DNA from: Crotalaria pallida
Lineage: Eukaryota; Streptophyta; Magnoliopsida; Fabales; Fabaceae
NCBI GenBank assembly: GCA_037953625.1
Contig: CM075656.1
Location: forward strand, 77,395,001 to 77,459,000
Reading direction: 5' to 3'
DNA length: 64,000 bases
Shown piece by piece: positions 47,690-59,319 of the stretch (its first letter is position 1; every line of letters begins with the position of its first letter). Made by a program: the position numbers and the translations under genes. The notes beneath the pieces are model-generated. The model was not told the DNA's origin. It was given only the letters and a program-made list of their open reading frames with translations, and ran no database searches.

Positions 47690-48245
47690 CAAGAAGAACA
47701 GTGAAGAATGATTTATGAGTCATGGTTAAAAAAAAAAAACCTAAAATGAAATACAAGAAGATTAAACAGAAATACGTACCGGTGTGATACTTGAAGGTGT
47801 GGAAGGCATCATCATCAGACAATTCTGAAACAGTAATAAGAATTGTTTCTAATATTAACAACAAGGTTGATCGGAAACATGATAATAAAAATAAGTAATT
47901 AGTAGTAATTAAGAGGAGGATGGATTGACATAACACACTAGCATGCAGCAGCAGATTGCTAAGGTTTGAAATCGCATTTCTCTCGATGCAACTCATGGCG
48001 TCTAACTTTTTCTTTTTCTTTATTGGCTGAGTTCGGACTTCGGACTATTTTGGTGCTCTTTTATATACGGATCCGGGTTTGGTTTTCGGGTACTCGATTA
48101 TGAATTTTAGTCCTCAAACCCCCCACTTTAGCCCCAAACCTCATTTTAATAACGAAAAGTCAAAAATGTCCTTACCATCTTCCACATAATTCTCACCCCA
48201 AAACTCGAACCTCATTGAACCCTAAACCCCAAACTCCATTAGAGT

Positions 48246-50779
48246 TTTTGGGTGTATACCATATGCCCATCTAAGGAAGAAATTAGATGACAAATGAAAA
48301 ATGTATTTTTATTGACTATAGTACAAATTTAAAGGCATACAAATTGTATAATCCAAAAACGAAGAAGGTGATTATCAATCGTGATGTGACATTTGATGAA
48401 GGAGGAATGTGAGATTTATTATCAAAAGTAAGGAAACAACCAATGGTGACATATGACTATTATGAAGAGGAGGAAGGTGGACAACCAGAGTCGTTACCGC
48501 AGATAGAACCATCCGGTCGACCTCAAAGACGTCATCAGCTACTAGCCAGACTTCAAGATTGTGTCTCCCTTAGATGAAGAAATTGTCAACTATGCTTTAT
48601 TTGCAGATTGTGAGCCAGTAACTTTTGAGGAGGCTGCTAATGACCAAGGTTAGAGAAATGTTATGAATCAAGAAATCCATTCTATCGAGAAGAATGAGAC
48701 ACAGGAGCTAACAGACTTGTCCATAGACAAGAAGCCAATAGGAGTGAAGTGGGTGTACAAAACAAAGTACAAACCCAATGGTGATGTTGATCGTTTCAAA
48801 GCAAAGTTGATTGCGAAGGGATATAAGCAAAAACCAAGTATTGATTATTTTGAGGTATTTGCTCCTGTTGCCAGATTAGATACTATTCGTATGATTATCT
48901 CACTCTCAACTCAAAATAAGTGGAAGATATATCAAATAGATGTTAAATCCGCTTTTCTAAATGGTGCACTAGAAGAAGAAGAAGTATATGTTGAGCAACC
49001 TGCAGGTTATGTGATCAAGGGAAAAGAAGACAAGGTGTACATGTTGAAGAAAGCATTACATGGATTGAAGTAAGCACCAAAAGCGTGGTATAAGAAGATT
49101 TATTCCTATTTCCTGGAGCATGGTTTTGAAAGATGTCCATTTGAGCATACTAAATTTGTTAATCCTGGAGATATTCTTATTGTGTGTCTATATGTTGATG
49201 ATCTAATCTTCACTGCAATAATCTTAAGATGATTGCAAAATTCAAGGAGTCTATGATAAGCCATTTTGAAATGACAAATATGGGCTTGATATCTTATTTT
49301 CTCGGTATCGAAGTAGTTCAAAAAAATTATGGAATTTTTTTATCTCTTAGAAGAAATATGCTAGTGATATTTTGAAGAAATTCAATATGGAGAATTCAAA
49401 ACCAATTTCTACACCAGTGGAAGAATAGTTGAAGCTGACAAGAAAAAATGGAGGTAAAAAGGTGGAATCAAAATACTACAAGAGTTTGATTGGGAGTCTC
49501 AAATATTTGACTGCAACAAGGCCTGACATTGTTTATGGAGTAGGATTGCTGAGCGGATTCATGGAGAAGCCGCACAATTGTCATTTGCAAGGAGTTAAAA
49601 GAATACCTTGATATATCAAAGGTACTTTTACCGATGGAATTTTTTATGCCAATGATAATGATGTGAATCTTTTTGGGTACACAGATAGTGATTGGGCCGG
49701 AAACATTGATACAAGAAAAAAAACGTCAGGGTATGCATTTTATCTTGGCTCAGGTGCAATATGTTGGTCATTGAAGAAACAATCGGTGGTTGCACTATCT
49801 ACCGCCGAAACAGAATATATTGCTGCAATCAGTTGTGCTACATAAGCAGTGTGGCTAAGGAGAATTCTTGAAGTGTTGCATCAGAAGCAAAATACCCTCA
49901 CATAAATATTTTGTGACAACAAGTCTGCTATTGCATTGTCCAAAAATCTATTTTTTCATGGAAGGTTCAAGCACGTAGATACTCGTTTCGACAAAATTCG
50001 AGAATTAGTAGTTGAGAAAGAAGTGATAATTGAATATTGTCATACTGAAGAACAAGTTGTAGATATTTTCACCAAGCCATTGAAAATGGAGTTATTCTAC
50101 AAGTTGAAGAAAATGCTAGGAATAACAAAGCTTAGTTTAAAGGAGGCAATGTGAGAAAGCGTTAAACCAAATCATAAAAACTAGCAACTTATTTTAGATA
50201 ATTAATACTCCCTCCGTCTCTAATTATAACACCATTTTGATACTTTTATTTTGTCCTTATTTATATGACCTCATACTAATTTTGAATGATCATTAATTAC
50301 TTTTTTCCACAAACACCCCTATTTATTTAACACTTTTTAGATTTCCAATAATATTAATAGGGATAATTTTGAAAATACATATCAAAAGTTCACATTTCCA
50401 ATACAATTAACTAAATTAATCAACTTTCTTAATAGACGTGAAATCTCCCAAAGGGGTCATATATATAGGGACGGAGGCAGTAGTTAAGTTTCAATCCAAA
50501 ACAATAACATAAGGCACATAGCAATTGCACGCAAGAAATGTTTTATTAGTGCAATTAATAGTTATGTTTTATTTCATTTGTCGTTGAGGCATGAAAAGTT
50601 AATTGTTTTTCGTAGCCTATATAAAGAGTGGCTTTTCCCATTGTTAAATAACTACAACAAAAAATTCAAGTGAATAAAATATAAGTTATCTTCTCCTTAG
50701 TTTAGTTTACGTAATGTGAGTTTAATAAAATTAAAGTATTTCCTTGGTGAATTAAATTAGTCTTTAATTTGTGACATCA
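48246..50779 (+). mobile_element. Decayed Ty1/copia fragment with 3' LTR
   Basis: Begins abruptly in the integrase C-terminal region (KKVIINRDVTFDE at about 48358-48400), then reverse transcriptase (48663-49073: IGVKWVYKTKY, QIDVKSAFLNGALEEE), the YVDD region near 49190-49205, and RNase H (49663-49845: YTDSDWAGNIDTRKKTSGYA, LSTAETEYIA). ORF breaks near 49071, 49225, 49425, 49610 and 49843 show it is dead. A purine tract (AAAGGAGGCA) precedes an inferred 3' LTR starting TGTGAGAAAGC at 50150 and ending near 50779. No 5' LTR is present. Different lineage from the copia at 7035. Confidence 0.85.
50208..50480. mobile_element. CTCC-type MITE inside the copia 3' LTR
   Basis: Ends CTCCCTCCGTCTCTAATTAT / complement of AGGGACGGAGGCAG with TA on both sides. 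Confidence 0.85.
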
Positions 50780-50819
50780 ATTATAAAGTATGCCAATACC
50801 AATCACCGGATACTCCATG

Positions 50820-52330
50820 TGGTCATCACCTTAGTTATACACAACTGATTCCGTAATAAGATAAAGAGACCGAAGTCCGCCCAACAAAATCTTGGTGTTA
50901 TCCTCGATAAGTGGTGCATAACTTGCATGAGTTACATTAATATCAATATGCAAAGGCATGTAGGTACCACCATGAATAAAATCCAATAGTATGTTTTTTT
51001 CCTCCAAAGACATATTTCATTTTTTTGTACGGAACATATGCACAGACATCCATTTAGTGTGCCGAGCACAACTTTGCCATAGAATGATGAAACTATGTCT
51101 AAACCAAGAGACAGCGGAATATCCTCGCTGCTTTCATCGGCGAGATCGAAAGAAAGCATTCTTGTTGCATGGGGATGTCTCATCCAATTCAGGGTGTTGC
51201 TCCTTGACACATAGGTATGTTGCTGTGATGGTGAGTTGAACGATTGCCAATATTATTACCCTCATATACTCTCCAAGATATCTCACTAATAGTGTAAACC
51301 TTGACTAGTATACGAACCTTGTCACTTCGCCTATTTGCTAAGAGAACACTGTCAAGTGGAAGATGATGATTAATGATCACTGCCTTGTAGTGTTTGCTTG
51401 AATGATCATAAGCAAACCCAACAACCTATCCATTATACTAATCATGGCATATTGGTCACCTCTAAACATATAAACATATGATAGTCAACATTTGTTATGC
51501 TCCCATTGAAGAAGATCGAAGAAGTAGATATCGTTGTGGTGAAGGGATTCCACATATGTGAACCACTGATTTATCATTGGCAAGCAAACAAACAAGACCA
51601 TGGCAGGATCCCTGTGGGAGGTTCGTGAAGAGCATCAACAAAAGGTTCTCCATTGTTAAGAATCTCTAAAACCAACGTGTCCAAATAGACGTTAGACGAC
51701 AGTGCAACAGTATAGAGAAGGAATAGAGAGCGACAATTTGAAGATGATCTGGTAGATGAATTCAGAGCATGCAAGTGTGAAAAATGTGTGTATCATGTGA
51801 TGGTTGCATACCAAAACATGTTGAAACATTTGATATTCATCGAAGACCTTATAGGCAGGAATGCAAATATCATCATCAAAACATTGCTTGGTAAGATAGC
51901 AGGACTTCTTACTTATAATCTCATCATGACCTAAAAAAAGTTAATTAAAACAAAACAATATTAGGATGGCAATATACATGCCTTAATATAAAAAGAGCAT
52001 TCAAGCAAAAAAATCCCAAATTGAATCATGCAATCTATTGGGATGAATTTCTGGAGTTGCGGTAGGTCGCAGTAGGTCAATTAAAGAGAGGGATGTTGCC
52101 AAGGTATACATGTCCAAGAAGTTGCTTATGTAATATTTAAGCATAGAAAGTAGATATGTCTAAAAACAATAAACAAACATAAGCACACAATTGTGAAGAC
52201 AAACAATGATAACAAGGAACATAATACAAGATGCACTTATCCCATTGAATATGAATTGAATCCCGTTTGCCTCTTCCCAAACTTTGGTTTTTGAAACCAA
52301 TTCTTCCAACATTGCTTTTTACAATAAGAG
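50820..52330 (-). pseudogene. F-box gene copy D2, most complete but broken
   Basis: Minus strand. 5' segment at 52200-52315 (ELVSKTKVWEE-type coding, as in the palindrome), an F-box-like stretch at about 51780-51900 (VFAFLP..SS.NIKCFN.FWY), then HALNSSTRSSSNCRSLFLLY (about 51690-51774), a possible F-box-associated C-terminal region with SWRVYEGNN (about 51270-51300), and DIVSSFYGKVVLGTLNGCLC (about 51040-51100). Stops and frameshifts separate the pieces. It extends about 400 bases further 3' than the palindrome arms and shows what they have lost. Confidence 0.68.
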
Positions 52331-52735
52331 AGAAATTATTTAGTTGTAGATTGACATTGATGTAGAAAGAATAAATAAAAGGAATTTGCATAGAAGGGAG
52401 CATAATCAGATAACTTTACAAAGGGATGACAATGTAAAAGGGTATTGCAGAAGGGTTATAAGAATGACAATCATTGGTGGGATATATACTACATAACTCT
52501 GAGAGGCCAGAGACTTTAACATGGGAGAGGGAGGTGGTGGTAGAAATCAAATTTGATACTAAAATTAGAAATCAAGTTAGATATACTGGTCTTGGTCTTT
52601 TATTATACTAGTGTTTTGTAGTCCATGGTTTTACGAATTGAGTCCAACAGCAAATTAAAACTAATAACTAAGATACTTCCCAAAAAAGTAACAATAGAGC
52701 GGGCAAATTAATACTAATAACAACATTAAATTAAT

Positions 52736-54188
52736 TAATTGCACTTTTGGTCCCCCAATTTTCTCAATTTGGCGATTTTGGTCCCCCAACTTTTAATTTG
52801 GCGATTTTGGTCTCCCAATTTACGATTTGTAGCGATTTTGGTCCCTCCGTCAATTCCACCGTTTACGGTGCTGACGTGGCGTACCAGAGGGACACGTGTC
52901 AGCAGCTTAATTGCACTTTTGGTCCCCCAATTTTCTCAATTTGGCAATTTTGGTCCCCCAACTTTTAATTTGACGATTTTGGTCCCCCAATTTTCTCAAT
53001 TTGGCGATTTTGGTCCCCCAACTTTTAATTTGGCGATTTTGGTCCCCAATTTACGATTTGTAGCGATTTTGGTCCCTCCGTCAATTCCACCGTTAACGGT
53101 GCTGACGTGGCGTACCAGAGGGACACGTGTCAGCAGCTTATGGCCCTATATTTATTTATTAAAAAAAATAATAATAATAAAATATATTTAAAAATGAAAA
53201 AAAAATAAAATAAAACCCAAACAATATAAACTATTCACTGCCTCTTTGTGACACAGTGTTTGACCGAACATCGAAACCGACGCTGGGACCGACACACAAA
53301 CCACCACCTGCTACATCCGCCATGGCCACCCACTTGCTTCATGCCCTTCCACCGTGGTTTCAAAATCAAATTCGAATCAGAGACCATCGTTGTCAAGATC
53401 GAGATGGTTGAAGATCGCTGTAACACGCGATGGTTTCGTAAGAAGAAGCAATGTGCAACAGTCTCGCCGATTCTCACGCAGCCACCGCCGCCTTCATCCT
53501 TCAACGTCGCCGCCGCAACTGTGTTCCAGGGGTTTCGGCTCGGCTAGTGAACTCGCGACTAGGTTGCATCGCTGCTCCACCGCCGCCGCACCCCATCGTG
53601 GCCTTCCTCATTCGAGCGAACTCGCGATCTATGCAGGAACCACCGCATCATGACGCTCCAGTTGTGGCAAGCGAACTCAGGGCGACGACCGATCCGCACC
53701 AAGATTCATCGCGATCACAATAGTGGACCAACACTCTCTGCTCTTCGCTGCGATCTCAGTGAGACTCGTGGGTTTTATTTTTTTTTCATTTTTAAATATA
53801 TTTTTTTTTATTATTATTATTAATAAATAAATATAGGGCCATAAGCTGCTGACACGTGTCCCTTTGGTACACCACGTCAGCACCGTTAACGGTGGAATTA
53901 CGGAGGGACCAAAATCGCTACAAATCATAAATTAGGGGACCAAAATAGCCAAATTAAAAGTTGGGGGACCAAAATCGCCAAATTGAGAAAATTGGGGACC
54001 AAAAATGCAATTAAGCTGCTGACACGTGTCCCTTTGGTACGCCACGTCAGCAACGTTAACGATGGAATTGACGGAGGGACCAAAATCGCTACAAATCGTA
54101 AATTGGGGGACCAAAATCGTCAAATTAAAAATTGGGGACCAAAATCGCCAAATTGAAAAAATTGGGGGACCAAAAGTGCAATTAAGCC
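52736..54188. mobile_element. Long-TIR MULE-like element with GC-rich core
   Basis: Each end carries about 420-480 bp of inverted repeat, itself a partial tandem duplication of phrases such as TTTTGGTCCCCCAA, GGTCCCTCCGTCAATTCCAC and GACACGTGTCAGCAGCTTA (left 52736-53215; right about 53768-54188). The related flank at about 38350 has the site without the element. The unique core 53216-53767 is much richer in GC and CpG than the surroundings. Confidence 0.85.
53216..53767. other. GC-rich core of the long-TIR element, possible captured sequence
   Basis: About 550 bases with CCGCCG-rich composition and overlapping open frames on both strands (for example 53248-53547 + and 53235-53504 -). No domain was recognised and no convincing splice sites were seen. 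Composition alone suggests it came from a gene exon or 5' region elsewhere. Function not assigned. Confidence 0.45.
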
Positions 54189-54199
54189 TTAATAGTATG

Positions 54200-55980
54200 C
54201 CTTTAATGATTCATTCAACGAGAGTGTGCTGTTTATTTGTAAGGCCTTAAACCCAGGTTTGAATAAAACAAATCCAATATGAATAAAAATAAAACAAATC
54301 CAATATGAATAAAACAAATCCAATATGACATCATAGTTAATAACATAATTGATAATAGTATGTCTATAACGATCCCTTCAATTAGAGTGGGCTTTCATTT
54401 ATAAGGGCTTAGACCCAGATTAGAATCAAACAATTATTTGTATGCCTGTAATGATCAATTCAGCTAGAGTGAGCTTTTGTTTGTAAAGGATTAAACCCAA
54501 GTTTGAATCAAACAAGTCAAATATAGCACCATAGTCAACTAGAGTTGGTTATTTATTTGTAAGGCTTAAACCCAAATTTCAATCAAACAAGTAAAATATA
54601 TAACATATAACACTACAAGTAATGAGTACTGAACCAGAATATTTTTTCTCGTACATGGAATGTTATCAACTACTTTATTAGCTTTCAGCTTTCAGAACTT
54701 CAATGGAACTAAGAAGAGCACCTATGCCAAAACTTTTGTTTGTATCTTGATTCTGGAACACATAAAATGAGGTTAGATTGAAAAAATATTAGTGTCAAAA
54801 CTACGTATATTATTCCATTCTTATGTTTTCTTTTTAAAGTATCATGCATGTTATTGATCCATATTGCATTAAAAAGTCATCATTTTGCTCGGTTGACTGT
54901 CACGTGTGGTCAAGTTGATTGTCACGTGTGGTGGTTTCTCTTTTTTAATAAATTTTATTAACATTTGTGAAATAATATAGGATTAATAGATAAAAAAACT
55001 ATGAGTATAAAGAGAAAGAAACTACGAGCACTATTAAATAAAATAAAATCAAACCCTTCTTAGTGACATTGTTGTGTTGCTCAAACCAACTAGCAATTTC
55101 AAAAGCAAAAACGAGATCTCCAAGCTCAGTGACAATGTCTTCGGTGATGTCAGTTGTCATCGCTATAAACACAAAAGCAAACCATAGAAGAAGAGTACGC
55201 AGTTAAGGGAAGAGTACGCAGCTAAGGGAAGAAGCACAGTAGAATAGGACGCAATACATTGTACTCCCAAATTTTTTGCATTTATTCTAAGTTATTCATG
55301 TTTAATGGTGTATAAAATGCAAACTACAAACAAATAGCAACAACACTATATATATCCCTAATTAGATCAAGAACATGTACGCGCCAATATCAATTAGATA
55401 TTAGCATATACTTCACATGGATCAGATCGGTTATACACAATTGCTTCAAATGACATGATATAGAGACCGAATTCCGCATAATAACATCTTGTAGTTTGTT
55501 ATCTTCAAGTTGTGCGCATGATGATACGTATCATCCAATGGTATCACCATAATCCAATAGTCTATGTCTTTCATAAATGTCCAAAAAGACCATTCATTGT
55601 TGGCTGATGTGACGTTGAGTTGCACGATTGATAATAATGATGTTATTCACAACTATTCTCCAATTTGTCTTATCTTAACTAGTATGTTAACCTCCTTTAC
55701 CATTACAAACATTAGCACGATAGTAGCATGGTAATAACTTTGCTCAAATGGTAATAACCAAATGCAACTATAATGATAGCAGCATTGTGGGGAGTAGCGC
55801 TGCTACTTAGTATAACGATTTCAAATGTGAACCAATATACTTATTATTAAGAGTATACAAACGTAATCATGGCAACAGAATCCCACAATTCGCATGGTGC
55901 GATCCGTGGAAGGTTGTTAAGAGTATCATCAATAATCAATGTTGTTTAATTATTGAGAATGTTGGAACAGATATCAATTA
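54200..55980. other. Duplicate of the 38.3-39.8 kb segment plus a remnant F-box 3' region
   Basis: 54190-55210 aligns with 38350-39650 (shared GTATGCCTTTAATGATTC, CAAACAAGTAAAATATATAA and others). 55390-55900 resembles the 3' part of the F-box copy at 50820-51300 in diverged form, with no open frame. Nothing intact. Confidence 0.55.
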
Positions 55981-56466
55981 AGGCTTAAATATCAAAATAG
56001 TCCCTATAAATATTGACTTCTTGAAATTGGTCCCTATATGTAAAAAAAAAGTTTTGGTTTTGATCCTTGCATTTACAGAACGTTTTGGTTTTGGTCCCTC
56101 CTGTTAGACGTGGATGGAAAAAGCCGAAAACGTAATGTATTACATTCTACGACCAATTAAGAATACTATCCTTGTATTAGTTCTCAAGGGTAAAAAAAAA
56201 CTTCTATTACATACAAAACAAATTCAAAAATCATGATAGTAGAGAGATCGAAACCTATGAAATCTAATAACAGAGAGACAAAAACCTATCTAATCTAATA
56301 ATATAGGGACCAAAACAAACTACCAACATAATTATGGGATCAAAATTTAACAAGAGGAACCAAAATCAAAATGTTTTGTAAATGTAGGGACCGAAACCAA
56401 ATTTTTTTTATAGAGACCAATTTCAAATGAGTCAACTTTTACGGGGACCATTTTGATATTTAAGGC
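55981..56466. mobile_element. MULE-like MITE, 486 bp
   Basis: TIRs GGCTTAAATATCAAAATAG / complement of CATTTTGATATTTAAGGC extending inward with GGTCCCT phrases; 9-bp flanks TATCAATTA and TATTAATTA match at 8 of 9. Inserted inside a decaying F-box segment. Confidence 0.75.
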
Positions 56467-56559
56467 TATTAATTAACCTTTATTCCTGACTCTATCACCG
56501 CACGTAATGGGCACGGGACCAAAATATTTTTGTCTCGTACCTCGAATGTTATCAACAAC

Positions 56560-57020
56560 TTCGCGAGCTTTCTCGACTTAAATGGAAATTAAGAAGAGCA
56601 CCTATAATTTTGTGATTCTAAATTAAACAAAATGAATAGTGAATTAACTGAGAAGTGTGAGAAGAGAGGCAATTGATTGAGAAAAGCACGAGTGCCAAAA
56701 ACTACATACGCTTCATTCTTATATTTTTTTCTATCTTAAAGTATATTTTGCTTTATTATTCATTGAGTGCTTCATAAAAATGGTTTTTTAACCTTTGTAA
56801 TGTAATAAATATGATTAATAGACCCAAATTCAAATGGCAGGGTGAATGAAAATAAACTTTAGCTTGTGTGATGTTGCTGTTTCAATCTACTCTCTAAGTT
56901 GTCTAACTAAAAGTTTCACTAATGTCCTAATAACTCTGTCGCTTCGCTTAACTTTGTAAGAACATTCATAGGTTGAATGGAATATAGTGGTCAATAATTA
57001 CTCCTGTATATTTGCTATTG
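56560..57020. pseudogene. Remnants of a further F-box duplication unit
   Basis: 56560-56830 resembles 38790-39240 (AAGAAGAGCACCTAT, ATGATTAATAGACC), and 56870-57010 resembles the F-box region at 51290-51400 (TCGCTTCGC..., TGGAATATAGTGGTCAATAA). No open frame remains. Confidence 0.5.
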
Positions 57021-57298
57021 ACTTATAAAGTTATAATCAAAGTCGAAATTCATATTCCAGATGTTAATAAAAAATAAAGCTAAAATATAAAACAAAAAAA
57101 AAAAAAGACTAACTCTTAAAACAAAATAATGAAATATTCCTATTATAAAATAAACTTATACATGAAAGGCCAAATTTTGTCAAGTATTATAGCAAATTCT
57201 GCGCCTACTCCAAGCGCATGTACTCCTACGTTTGGTATAACATTTTTTTGCTAAATTTTCATTATTTATGCATAGATATAGAAGAATAATTATAAATA

Positions 57299-57809
57299 GG
57301 CTTAATTATGTCACAAGTCCCCGAAATTTGAGGTATTTTTGCTAGATACCCTTACTCTCTTTTTTCCAATGTCTGACTCCCCGAAGTTACTTCTGAGTTT
57401 GTCATATACCCCTACTACCAATTCTGGCCAATTTTGGCGATATGTAACATCGGAATCCCGATCAGATGCAGGAGATTGATCATGTGGTGTCGAGTGATGT
57501 CACACGGGCGAAGACGAACTCTCTCTTCAATTCTTTTTTCTCTTTTTTTATTTAACTAAAAATATAAAAATATTAAGTTTTTTAGTTTTTTAAATTAAAA
57601 AAAAGGATCTTCGACCACGGGGCACCAGGTGCTTAACAAACATCTGATCAGGATTCCGATGTTACATGTCATTAAAATTGGCCAGAATTGGTAATAGGGG
57701 TATATGACAAACTCAGAAGTAACTTCAGGAGTCAGACATTGGAAAAAAAATAATACGGGTATCTGACAAAAGTACCCCGAACTTCAGGGACTTATGACAT
57801 AATTAAGCC
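57299..57809. mobile_element. MULE-type MITE, 511 bp, with exact 9-bp target duplication
   Basis: TIRs of about 170 bp beginning GGCTTAATTATGTCA; exact 9-bp duplication TTATAAATA at 57290-57298 and 57810-57818. The core 57520-57610 is short and AT-rich. No coding. The TIR length and 9-bp duplication define a Mutator-like non-autonomous element. Confidence 0.92.
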
Positions 57810-57818
57810 TTATAAATA

Positions 57819-59005
57819 AGCACTTAGTTATTTACTTGTTTTTATTGATCAATTGAAAATATAATTAACAATCAAAATAATCATCCCAACGAATATTGTT
57901 TATTAGTAACAAACAAGTTTAAATCTCCAATTGATAAACTTCCACAATAATGTTTCCGCAATGTTAAGCACTTTTTGTGGTGTAATAAGAAAGTATAACT
58001 ACTTCAATACTATAAAAGATTTGATTAAATTTCTCATATAAACAACTTTTTCATTTACAAGATGCCAATTCCATTATGTAATCACATATTGAGAATATTG
58101 TGTCGATAAATATAGATACTTTATAATATAATATTTTCATCTAATAAATACTTTTGTTTTAAGGTTATGCACCCTAACTACTTTGGTATGAATTACAAGA
58201 GAAAAATGAAAGGCAATGACATGGTCAAATATCACAATTAGAATTTCTATTAAGCCCCAATACAAATACTAGCTATCACCAAATTTCAATAGTTAAATGT
58301 CACTAAGGAGATTATCTACGTGTATATTTTTTTCTATAAAAGTTTGACAATCACACATTTATACACATATATACAAGGTATATATATGTGTGTGTATGTA
58401 TGTATATTTTTATATTGAGAATTAGACCACATTATTATTGTCTTGGATGAAATTATAAATTGAAGAACCTATATATAATTCAATGCATGGGCTAATATAA
58501 ATGCTCCATAAAGACGCACATGTTCTTGTTTCCCCATCCACCATGTTTAGGGAACATTTCCATTACTATATAGAGCTATTGGATTCTTGATGTAAAAAAA
58601 AAAGTAACATCTATGCAATAATTGTATTATTATATACAATTCAAAATGTATTATCACCAAGGAATCAAATAATTAATTATAAGGTAAAAATTTTAAAAAA
58701 AAATCATTCAATTATATTACACAAAAATTTCTACACAAACAGGCACATTTTACGCATATTATTAGACAAACACTCACACCAAAGAAGCAAAGATATGTAA
58801 GAAAGCCAAGTCTAATTTACACCATAATTTGGAGTTATTATGGTATCCGTTCATAATTAATACTTGGACATCTCATTGCCATGTTTCAAATATTACATAA
58901 CAAACCATAATGATACACAAAATAATTACTATAATTGTAACACCATGTTATGTCCAATTGTGTCTCCTGGATGCAGCAAATGATCATGAATTCATAATAT
59001 GGATG
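57819..59005. other. AT-rich 3' flank of the Aux/IAA gene, no gene seen
   Basis: No long ORF and no RNA gene. A (GT/TA)-rich run lies at 58380-58415. The last few hundred bases probably include the 3' UTR and polyadenylation region of the Aux/IAA gene (minus strand). Confidence 0.4.
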
Positions 59006-59259
59006 CTAGCTTCTGTTCTTGCATTTTTCCATGGCTTTTGGTGCTGAAATAATAAACTTTAAAAAAGTTACTCAAAAAAATAAAATAAAAACATGTGCTT
59101 CTAAATAAGATTAGTATTCTTATTTATTAAACAATTGATATATGACTGAATATAGAATAATTATACATGAAATCTATCATGGCTAATTATAATTATTAGT
59201 ACTACATGGGATTACTACTTTTCTTGCAAATAGTGATTTAAAAGGCTCAAATTTTATAA

Positions 59260-59319
<60 letters not shown>

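Larger units (their letters stand above)
43806..47996 (-). pseudogene. WD40 (AAMP-type) copy C, broken and 3' truncated
   Basis: Contains exon 7 (about 43806-43922), a shortened exon 6 (about 44216-44275, lacking the KPETGE-coding part), exon 5 split by a transposon (44355-44452 and 46377-46470, plus a 22-nt deletion), exon 4 (46523-46676), exon 3 (about 46760-46897), exon 2 (47780-47826) and exon 1 (47930-47996, start ATGAGTTGCATC). Exons 8-10 are absent. Upstream flank 48000-48075 matches that of copy A (18008-18070), so this copy retains the old promoter region. Confidence 0.86.

Noticed and set aside
53248..53653. Overlapping GC-rich ORFs as a real gene
   Set aside because: Long open frames on several strands and frames are expected from GC-rich sequence; no domain or splice evidence, so kept only as a possible captured sequence.
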